Of a DNA stretch of 64,000 bases, positions 24,506-31,529 are shown one piece after another. This DNA is from Cytobacillus oceanisediminis. Its GTDB lineage: Bacteria; Bacillota; Bacilli; Bacillales; Cytobacillaceae. The translations under genes were made by a program, and so were the position numbers. The notes below the pieces were generated by a model. The model saw only the letters and a list, made by a program, of their open reading frames with translations. It did not search any database and was not told the DNA's origin. The stretch spans positions 124,001-188,000 of the forward strand of contig NZ_SOEE01000005.1 of assembly GCF_004366035.1 (NCBI RefSeq), in the 5' to 3' direction. Positions within the stretch are counted from its first letter, which is position 1; each line of letters opens with the position of its first letter.

Positions 24506-25408
24506 ATGCGTATGAAAAGAGTATTCCTACTTGGACTAATTGGGGTGTCTATTTTTCTTGGAGGGTGTTCTAGTCTATTTCGTGATAGTGAAGAGGAACA
24601 TATTAAAAAGGTGTATATCCGTGTTCAGGATTATACTGGGGAAGAATACCGTCAGCCTTTTGGAAAAAAAACCGATAAAATTGCTGAAGCAAACCGGGAT
24701 GTGATTGAGGAAGCCACTATAAAGTATTTTCAGGAAACATACAAAACCGATGTGAAGGTACATAATATGGTCGGTGTTCTGAAGGGTGTTAAAGTGTTTG
24801 TGGAATCTATAGGTGAACCGCATTTTTATACTTATGCTTATGTGCAGATTCAGGATAATGAGGTGTTGACCCACCTTATTGGGGCTGAGGATTATAAAAT
24901 ACAAAGTGCTATTCAGGGAGGTTTGTATCACATGATTTTTGAAGAGGAATTTCGAAAGCTTGACGACTATTTAGAGTCCCTTGCAGAAGAAAGGCGCGTA
25001 ACAGGCATTACAAAGGAAGCCCTTCAGAATGCAGGGGGACTCGGTTTTATGACTCCCTATTATTTTATTAACATGCTCAGTACTGAGGCAGCGATTAAAC
25101 CAGTATATGACCTTTACTTAAGAGATCCTGATGCTAGTAAAAAAGAGTTAAGGAATGCTTTTGATAAAAACCTATTTGACGCAGAAAATCTCTTTATCAA
25201 TATTCAGCTATTCATGAGCGATAAAGGTGATGAGCCGAGTGAGGAGATTTTCAACCGGGTCACAAAGGATCTTGAAGAAATGAGCGGCATTCCAAAAGCG
25301 ACTTACAGCTTTACTCTAAATGATAACCTCATTCAAAAAGAAACGTCAGTAGGGAGTAAAGAAAATTCTCTAAGCAGAGAGTTTCCGAATGAAATAATTA
25401 GAAAGTAA
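24506..25408 (+). CDS. DUF1672-type lipoprotein, TilA-like candidate immunity protein
   Basis: A 300-residue lipoprotein: basic start, hydrophobic stretch, lipobox L-G-G-C near residue 21. The mature part starts with a conserved YIRVQDYTGEEY segment and contains VHNMVGVLKGVKVFVESIGEPHFYTYA and GGLYHMIFEEEF. These match my memory of DUF1672, the family of the S. aureus lipoprotein TilA that protects against the type VII-secreted lipase TslA. GGAGG six bases before ATG. It is about half identical to the next gene, a tandem duplication including the promoter. It should sit on the outer face of the membrane. Immunity function is inferred from family and from the lipase gene downstream. Confidence 0.75.
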   Translation: MRMKRVFLLGLIGVSIFLGGCSSLFRDSEEEHIKKVYIRVQDYTGEEYRQPFGKKTDKIAEANRDVIEEATIKYFQETYKTDVKVHNMVGVLKGVKVFVESIGEPHFYTYAYVQIQDNEVLTHLIGAEDYKIQSAIQGGLYHMIFEEEFRKLDDYLESLAEERRVTGITKEALQNAGGLGFMTPYYFINMLSTEAAIKPVYDLYLRDPDASKKELRNAFDKNLFDAENLFINIQLFMSDKGDEPSEEIFNRVTKDLEEMSGIPKATYSFTLNDNLIQKETSVGSKENSLSREFPNEIIRK

Positions 25409-25511
25409 AGACATGACGTCAAAAGAGGATCTCCCCTAATTTTCATTATCCGGAGTCAGATACAGAATTTTTACAGAAAAAAATAAATGAGTCTGCAACT
25501 TTTTATCTATT

Positions 25512-25609
25512 TTACACTTTCACACGCCTGACTTTATCCCTATTTTTACCTAAAAAGTGTAATTTTCCACGTTTAAACTGTAAAAATATAACTGCATCCG
25601 CTAAAATAA
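25512..25609 (+). promoter_or_regulatory. promoter/operator region of the second DUF1672-type lipoprotein gene
   Basis: TTACACTTT (25512-25520) and AAAGTGTAA (25554-25562) are inverted repeats. They are followed by CCACGTTTA, CTGTAA and CTAAAATAA (25601-25609), the same order as ahead of the first copy, so promoter and gene were duplicated together and the control elements were kept. Confidence 0.6.
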
Positions 25610-25656
25610 GGGATATATTCTGAATGGCACATTCCTTTAGGGAGGACATTTATATA

Positions 25657-26598
25657 ATGCAAAAGAAAACAAAAATTTTACTCTGCAGTGTTGGAATTTC
25701 ATTAATGCTTGGAGGATGTTCTGGTATGAATAGTACAAATACCAATCAAGACAGTGGAAAAGCAAAAGAAGTACAAACCTTGCCTTCGGGTGATACGTTT
25801 ATCAGTGTACAGGATTATACTGGGGAAGGTTATTTTCTTGCGAATGGGAAAGAAACGGATAAAATTGCTGAAGCAAACAGAACTCAGATTGATGAAGCTG
25901 CCAAAAAGTTTTTCCAGGAAAAATATAAAACGGAAGTGAAGGTCCATAATGTGGTTGGTGCCAAAGATGGCGCAACTGTATTTGTTGAATCTGTTGGAGA
26001 ACCGCATTTCTATACTTATGCAGTAGTACCGATTATAGAAAAAGAGAATAAAGCAGATATAGACAAGATTTGGGCGGATGATTATCAAGTGCAGAATGCT
26101 ATTAAAGGCGGACTCTATCATATGATTTTCAAGGAAGAGTTCCAGCAGCTTGATAAGTACTTCGAATCGCTCGCTGATAAAGGCGAAATTACAGGAAAAA
26201 CAAAAGAAGCCCTTCAAAATGTTGGCGGGTATGGCTTTATGACATCTTATTACCTAATATCAACATCCAAGAACGATGAATCGATTATTCCTGTATATGA
26301 GTTATATCTAAGTAATCCTAAGGAAAGTATTGAAAAACTAAAAACCGCATTTGATGAAAGTAAATTTTCGGCAGAAAATTTAACAATCGGCATTCAACTA
26401 TTTATGAAAGACAAGGATGCTAAGCCAAGTGAAAAGATCTTTAATCAAGTTGTAAAAGATCTGGAGGAAATGAAAAACATTCCAAGAGGCTCTTATGGGA
26501 TAGTTCTTAATGATAACTTAATCCACAGGGAAACTTCTGAGGGTTTTAAAGAAAATTCCTTAGAGAGAGATTACCCTAACCAAATTGTAAAAGAATAA
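25657..26598 (+). CDS. DUF1672-type lipoprotein, second TilA-like candidate immunity protein
   Basis: About 313 residues. Signal segment and lipobox L-G-G-C near residue 21, then a Ser/Asn/Lys linker and the same domain as the preceding gene (FISVQDYTGEGYF, VHNVVGAKDGATVFVESVGEPHFYTYA, GGLYHMIFKEEFQQLDKYFESLADKGEITGKTKEALQN). AGGGAGG before ATG 25657; the frame extends to 25624 but lacks a site there. The lipase gene follows after 15 bp, so the two are co-transcribed. This nearest copy is the more likely cognate immunity protein; the upstream copy may protect against a related toxin. Confidence 0.75.
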   Translation: MQKKTKILLCSVGISLMLGGCSGMNSTNTNQDSGKAKEVQTLPSGDTFISVQDYTGEGYFLANGKETDKIAEANRTQIDEAAKKFFQEKYKTEVKVHNVVGAKDGATVFVESVGEPHFYTYAVVPIIEKENKADIDKIWADDYQVQNAIKGGLYHMIFKEEFQQLDKYFESLADKGEITGKTKEALQNVGGYGFMTSYYLISTSKNDESIIPVYELYLSNPKESIEKLKTAFDESKFSAENLTIGIQLFMKDKDAKPSEKIFNQVVKDLEEMKNIPRGSYGIVLNDNLIHRETSEGFKENSLERDYPNQIVKE

Positions 26599-26613
26599 AA
26601 GAAGGTGTATATA

Positions 26614-28728
26614 ATGGATAAACTGGAGAGCCCTCCCCCTATAAATCAAAATATCACCGTAAATAATGATAAAGATTTAGTTGAACTCGCAGGGTACCGT
26701 GCTTATACACACCCCACTAAATTTACCAAATTTTATGTAAATGATAATGAATATCGTGTACTTAATACTCGTTATGAAGACCCAACGGGCCTTGATGCCA
26801 TGACAGTCATGAATACGGAAACAAAAGAAATATCCATCATTTATGTGGGTACAGATGCTAAAGCAAAATATGGAAATGAGGATATCATTACAGATGTTCA
26901 GCTTTTAAGTGACCTGACCCCAGAACAAATTACAGCTGCACGAGAATACTACAATCAGATGAATGAAACGTATAAGGACAATGGCGGTGTTAAGTATGTT
27001 GCAGGAAATTCTCTTGGAGGCGGCTTAGTAGGTGCCGTCGCAATTGAAAATCCGGAGGTAAAGGCAGTTACACTTAACCCCGCACTCCTCCCTGAGGGAA
27101 TGATGGATCCTAATAAAACGTATGACAACATCACAAATTATTTCAGCAGCTATGATGTGCTGACTCAGACTTTGATTGCATTAAATCTACATGGCAGGAT
27201 TCCAGGCAAACAGTATGAAATCTTCAATGGGATCCCAGAATTATCAAAGCTTGGTACAAACCACACAGGCTATTTGAGGAATGAAGATGGCACTCAGTTC
27301 TATGTCATTGGTGAAGTCGGCAAGCCAGGCTATGGCAAAATCTACATCGATGCTGATGCCCATATCGTATCCAGCATCTGGACGGGAGTACCGCTGTATG
27401 GCGGGCACTCAGACCGCATTGAGATCAACAAGGAGAATCTGGATCTCCTCGCTTCTTCCCTGCAAAGCCATGTGATGGAAAGACTGAATCTAGCTCACGA
27501 GTACCTGGGCAACTCGGTTGCCATTGTAGACGATGAGGCAAACCGTTATTATGAACGGCTCAGCCGCCTCCAGAAGATTTTCGAAGAGATGTTTGAAAAT
27601 CTGATCAGCGAACCGCTTTTTATGGGGATTACCTCCATAAGCAATCGATTAACGGCTGAAATTGATCATTTGGTTTCTTTGTTAAATGTGGCGGAAAGTC
27701 ATGCTAAATCACTGAATTATATACTGAATTCCCCGCCTGCCGAGCTGCTTGAACATATTTTCCGGACGAACGTCAGTGTGGAAAGCATCTTTAATGAAAT
27801 TCGCAGCTTTTTGTATGATTTGAAAGCGGATGTTCAGGATCTTTCCAAAAGCCTTATCAGGATTATTTCCAATAAGATCCCGGAGCTGTTTGAGGGTGGA
27901 AAAGAACTCTGGTATGATGCTGTGGTCAGTGAGTTAAAAGCCCATTATGGGATCGTAAACAATAACAGGGATAAGCTTCTTTCACATATCAGCGAATACC
28001 AGAAACAAGTCCAGGACGCTGCCGCTAATTTTCATGACAGGGATCTTTCCCTCGGACAGTCCATCAGAAGCAAATCCTCTCATTCCAATTCAATATCCGT
28101 ACAGGGAACGAACACGTATAAACTGGAAGATTCCCCCTACATGGAGCTGAGAATGAAGATTAAGGAATTTCAGATGGATACCGCTTATACTGCCTTTACC
28201 AGATCAACTCATGCACTCCTCTTGCCTTTATTGCATAAAGCATGGGTAATCACTTTGAACATTGAAAATGCATTGGAACTCCTGTCGAGCACCATCAAAG
28301 GCGCAACCAAATTCGCATTGGATTATACCATCCCCGGCAAGTTATTTGGCCTGTTTTCGGACTTTGATGATAAAATCAGAAACAGTGTCAACAACGCGCT
28401 GGAGCCTTTGGACGAATTCGCCGGCACTATTGAAGGCATCCGTAAAGGGTTAGACCGATTAATGGCGGAATACCCTACTCTACTAGAGAATTTTAGGCCT
28501 TATGTCGAGACAGCCATTTTCAACAATAGCGGCTACTATAATGTCCACCTCTACAACCTCGCATCCATCGCTATTTTAAGAGAGATGGAAATGCTGTTCG
28601 ATGATGTGGTTTATCAGCTGGGAAGCCATAAAGCGGAAGCAATCGAGGCATTGTGCGAGGTATCGAAAAAGGTGAAGAGTAATATGGGGATTCTGTATGA
28701 ACAAGTAGATCGCGGGACGATTAATTAA
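26614..28728 (+). CDS. TslA-like lipase with LXG-like helical C-terminus (SA1320/DUF6792-type)
   Basis: 704 residues, no signal peptide. Residues ~25-275 form an alpha/beta-hydrolase with nucleophile elbow GNSLGGG (Ser133); D181 (SSYDVL) and H265 (YGGHSD) are candidates for the rest of the triad. Residues ~280-704 are long amphipathic helices without cysteine-rich or membrane parts, like the LXG-type secretion domain. An N-terminal lipase plus C-terminal LXG-like region is the reversed order described for S. aureus TslA, exported by the type VII system and neutralised by a DUF1672 lipoprotein, the very family encoded just upstream. GAAGGTG precedes ATG 26614; GTG 26605 is an alternative. No small WXG-like partner genes or ESX genes are in the window. 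The toxin role is inferred. Confidence 0.75.
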   Translation: MDKLESPPPINQNITVNNDKDLVELAGYRAYTHPTKFTKFYVNDNEYRVLNTRYEDPTGLDAMTVMNTETKEISIIYVGTDAKAKYGNEDIITDVQLLSDLTPEQITAAREYYNQMNETYKDNGGVKYVAGNSLGGGLVGAVAIENPEVKAVTLNPALLPEGMMDPNKTYDNITNYFSSYDVLTQTLIALNLHGRIPGKQYEIFNGIPELSKLGTNHTGYLRNEDGTQFYVIGEVGKPGYGKIYIDADAHIVSSIWTGVPLYGGHSDRIEINKENLDLLASSLQSHVMERLNLAHEYLGNSVAIVDDEANRYYERLSRLQKIFEEMFENLISEPLFMGITSISNRLTAEIDHLVSLLNVAESHAKSLNYILNSPPAELLEHIFRTNVSVESIFNEIRSFLYDLKADVQDLSKSLIRIISNKIPELFEGGKELWYDAVVSELKAHYGIVNNNRDKLLSHISEYQKQVQDAAANFHDRDLSLGQSIRSKSSHSNSISVQGTNTYKLEDSPYMELRMKIKEFQMDTAYTAFTRSTHALLLPLLHKAWVITLNIENALELLSSTIKGATKFALDYTIPGKLFGLFSDFDDKIRNSVNNALEPLDEFAGTIEGIRKGLDRLMAEYPTLLENFRPYVETAIFNNSGYYNVHLYNLASIAILREMEMLFDDVVYQLGSHKAEAIEALCEVSKKVKSNMGILYEQVDRGTIN

Positions 28729-28765
28729 TTGGGACATTGGGATAGGCACCTTGTCCCATAGTCAA

Positions 28766-28809
28766 AAAGAACAAAGCCGAGCTAAGCCGCCAGCTCGATT
28801 TTGTTCTTT
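28766..28809. terminator. strong bidirectional terminator after the lipase gene
   Basis: AAAGAACAAA (28766-28775) pairs with TTTGTTCTTT (28800-28809), and CGAGCT (28778-28783) pairs with AGCTCG (28792-28797) inside it. It separates the lipase gene from the convergent gene at 28833. Confidence 0.85.
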
Positions 28810-28832
28810 CTTCTTTTAAGCGACCTTTTCGA

Positions 28833-29324
28833 TTATTTCTCCATATATTCCTCTAACAGCTCTTTAATTAGCTGATTCAATTCCTTATTTTTCTGCTCCT
28901 TTAGCCATTCCACCTGGTTAATCGGCAGGTTTAATTTAAGTGTGATTCTTTCATTCGGCATTTCTACTTTTCGAATTTCTTCTAATGTAATGCCCGCTTC
29001 AATATCCGGAAAGTCCAGATGATCCTCACTTATTCTTAAAACACCTTCGTATGACTCCTCCGGATCAAGTTCGCAAAATAAGCTTAACCTTGGCAGCTTG
29101 CCCGGTACAGATTTTAGAAACATAAATGAACTTAGTGTTCGCCCATCTTCCAATTCAATTTCCGTGATCAGACTTTCCCTGTCTTGATATTTTCTTAGAG
29201 TAACCTCGCTCACAATCAGATCCACTTCCAGCGTACTTCCTGCAGACGATTCAAAAATATAGATGGCACTGTTAAACACATAGATTTCTTCCCCATCGAG
29301 GTTTATTGATTTTATACCAGCCAT
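28833..29324 (-). CDS. hypothetical protein, cytosolic, beta-rich with acidic helical tail
   Basis: About 163 residues, not recognised. It begins with beta strands (IKSINLDGEEIYVFNSAIYIFES), continues with a beta-rich middle (TEIELEDGRTLSSFMFLKSVPG), and ends in a charged coiled segment (WLKEQKNKELNQLIKELLEEYMEK). No signal peptide or membrane segment. GGAGGAGCAGGT lies before ATG 29324; an earlier ATG at 29351 would include that ribosome site in the coding sequence. Convergent with the lipase gene and ahead of the nucleotidase terminator, so a single-gene unit. No function is proposed. Confidence 0.6.
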   Translation of the reverse strand: MAGIKSINLDGEEIYVFNSAIYIFESSAGSTLEVDLIVSEVTLRKYQDRESLITEIELEDGRTLSSFMFLKSVPGKLPRLSLFCELDPEESYEGVLRISEDHLDFPDIEAGITLEEIRKVEMPNERITLKLNLPINQVEWLKEQKNKELNQLIKELLEEYMEK

Positions 29325-29417
29325 ACCTGCTCCTCCAAAATTTATTGCCATTTATGAATAAATCCATCCTATCAAAAAGATCAGCAAAAGGGCGGAAGCA
29401 TTTGAACCATTAAAAGA

Positions 29418-29447
29418 AAACTGCACACTATCTACGGTGTGCAGTTT
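29418..29447 (-). terminator. terminator of the 5'-nucleotidase gene
   Basis: AAACTGCACAC (29418-29428) pairs perfectly with GTGTGCAGTTT (29437-29447), followed on the minus strand by TTTTCTTTT. Confidence 0.9.
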
Positions 29448-29468
29448 CCTCTTCGATACAATTTTCTA

Positions 29469-31451
29469 TTACTTACGATAACTTATCTTTTTAATGTTTT
29501 CTGCCCCTCTGAGTTCCACTAAATCACTTTTCTCAATAATAACTTCTTTCACTTCTGCACCGCTAAAGTCTACGATGATTGGCTCTTTCTTTGGTGTTAC
29601 ACGGACACTCACATTCTTCAGTCCTTTGCCCTGCAATACAGCAGAGTTTTTGAGCCAGATGCCGTTTTTGATTTCTGCGGATTCTTCTACATTAATAAAA
29701 GAAATCTTGTTCACTACTAGCTTCTTCTTTTTATCATCAGTAAGAGTATATTCCTTTTCAAAATCCAGCTCTGTTACTGGCGGCAGACTGTCAACATCTA
29801 CAATACGCCCTTCCACTGCTGGTGTGATTGTACCCAGACTGGTCAGGTGTTCGGCGAAGTTTTCCCAGTCAGAAAGTCCAAGGTCTGTTACTCTGCCCTC
29901 CTGATATGCTTTTGCGAAGACTGTATATCCATCTCCGCCCTTGGCTGTGAAAGCATTGGTAGCGATTGTGTATGTTTGATTATCCTGGATTTCTGTGTAA
30001 GTGCCCTGATCATTTTTATAAGCGATCGAAACCATTCGCTCACCGGCAGGCTTTGTGGAATCAAATTCTACTTTTGCACCGGACACATGCAGGAAACCGC
30101 CGTTTTCTGCTGGATACTGACCCACGCTGATTTCAAAAGCCTCTTTTAGTTCAGCTCCCGTTAGTTCCATAGTTGCTAATGTGTTGCCAAATGGAAGTAC
30201 AGTAATCACTTCCCCAACAGTGATTGGCCCTGCATCAATTCCTGCACGAATGCCGCCTCCGTTTTGGAGCGCCATGATTACGTCGTTGTTATACTGCTTG
30301 GCCTTTGCAAGCATGCCGTCTGTAATTAGGTTGCCTAGCGCTGTTTCATTTTTTCGTACACTTGGTCCTGTGCTGTCTCCGCTTGTCCTCGGATTCTCGA
30401 GTGCAGTCACAGTTTCTGCTCCAATTTCCGTGTTCTTTAATTCCTCTATTTGGGAGGAGTATTTTTCAAGCAGCACTGCAGCTTCGGGATCCTCTGCTTT
30501 ATCCGAAATTTTAATAAGCTTGCCTGCTTGCCCAACTACTGTTCCTGCCTCATCAAATTGTACATCCAGTGTTCCAAGATAGTTATTGTACTGGCCGGCT
30601 TGAACAATGACAGTAGGGTCCTTTGCTGCTCCTGTTTGATCAGCTGCCACAACCACTGGCTCATTTAATTGCGTATGGCTGTGTCCTCCAACAATCACAT
30701 CAATACCATCTACCTGTGCAGCCAAGGTTAAATCATTATCCACATTCGGATTATCATCATAACCAATATGAGTTACAGCCACTATTTTATTGATTCCCAT
30801 ATCCTCGAAAGCTTTTACTGCTTTTTCTGCCTCTTCGATATAGTCCTCGAAAGTAACATTACCCGGACTGGAAATACTGGCCGTTTCAGCTGTAGTCAAA
30901 CCAAAAAATCCTACTTTTTCTCCATTAACTTCTTTGATGATGCCATTATAAATTTTTCCATTTGCAGGTTCACTCGATATTACATCGCTAAACAATCCCT
31001 GCAGGTTAGCATCCTCAGAAAAATTCACATTTGTACTAACGAATGGGAATTGTGCACCTTTTACAAAGTCAGCCAATGCTTTGTGCCCTTCCGCGCTTGA
31101 ACCCAAGTCGAACTCATGATTTCCGAAGGTCATAATGTCATAGCCCATCAGATTCATAAATTCAAGGTCAGCTTGTCCAAGGAATTTATTAAAATATAAT
31201 GTTCCTGAAAAAACATCTCCTGCATCAACAAGCAGGGCGTCCGGATTTCCTTCTCTTACTTCCTTTACAGCCGTCACTTTTTTAGCGGCGCTGTCCATAT
31301 TGGCGTGTGAGTCATTGGTATGCATTAAGGAAAGCGTGAAATCTGCAGCTGATGTCTCATTTGCTGAAACCAAACCTGCCGGAACGGCTGTAGAGATGGT
31401 TAATGCTGCTGATAAGGCTACTGTTGATAATACTTTAATAGGCAATTTCAT
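29469..31451 (-). CDS. exported 5'-nucleotidase/UshA-type phosphoesterase with accessory C-terminal domain
   Basis: 660 residues with a Sec signal peptide (about 1-30). Residues ~38-290 form the calcineurin-like metallophosphatase domain: LMHTNDSHANMD, VDAGDVF, TFGNHEFD, VGGHSHTQ. Residues ~330-530 are the nucleotidase C-terminal domain (ALGNLITDGML, QNGGGIRAGID). The last ~85 residues form a separate beta-rich module closely similar to the end of the neighbouring nuclease (31530-34310). It hydrolyses nucleoside monophosphates or cyclic nucleotides outside the cell, giving phosphate and nucleosides. AAAGGAGC precedes the ATG. No LPXTG sorting signal is present, so retention could depend on the shared module. 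Confidence 0.88.
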   Translation of the reverse strand: MKLPIKVLSTVALSAALTISTAVPAGLVSANETSAADFTLSLMHTNDSHANMDSAAKKVTAVKEVREGNPDALLVDAGDVFSGTLYFNKFLGQADLEFMNLMGYDIMTFGNHEFDLGSSAEGHKALADFVKGAQFPFVSTNVNFSEDANLQGLFSDVISSEPANGKIYNGIIKEVNGEKVGFFGLTTAETASISSPGNVTFEDYIEEAEKAVKAFEDMGINKIVAVTHIGYDDNPNVDNDLTLAAQVDGIDVIVGGHSHTQLNEPVVVAADQTGAAKDPTVIVQAGQYNNYLGTLDVQFDEAGTVVGQAGKLIKISDKAEDPEAAVLLEKYSSQIEELKNTEIGAETVTALENPRTSGDSTGPSVRKNETALGNLITDGMLAKAKQYNNDVIMALQNGGGIRAGIDAGPITVGEVITVLPFGNTLATMELTGAELKEAFEISVGQYPAENGGFLHVSGAKVEFDSTKPAGERMVSIAYKNDQGTYTEIQDNQTYTIATNAFTAKGGDGYTVFAKAYQEGRVTDLGLSDWENFAEHLTSLGTITPAVEGRIVDVDSLPPVTELDFEKEYTLTDDKKKKLVVNKISFINVEESAEIKNGIWLKNSAVLQGKGLKNVSVRVTPKKEPIIVDFSGAEVKEVIIEKSDLVELRGAENIKKISYRK

Positions 31452-31498
31452 GAATTGCTGCTCCTTTCAGATGCTAATTTTTTAAAATGAGGATTGAA

Positions 31499-31522
31499 AG
31501 CCGAAGTAGTTATACTCCGGCT
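31499..31522 (-). terminator. terminator of the exported nuclease gene
   Basis: AGCCGAAGTA (31499-31508) pairs with TACTCCGGCT (31513-31522) with one wobble position. It stands between the nuclease stop and the nucleotidase start, so the two genes are probably separate transcripts. Confidence 0.7.
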
Positions 31523-31529
31523 TAAAATG

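Noticed and set aside
24506-26598. Two lipoprotein genes as a frameshifted single gene or a recent exact duplication
   Set aside because: Both have complete start, lipobox and stop, and differ at about half of positions, so they are old, intact paralogues.
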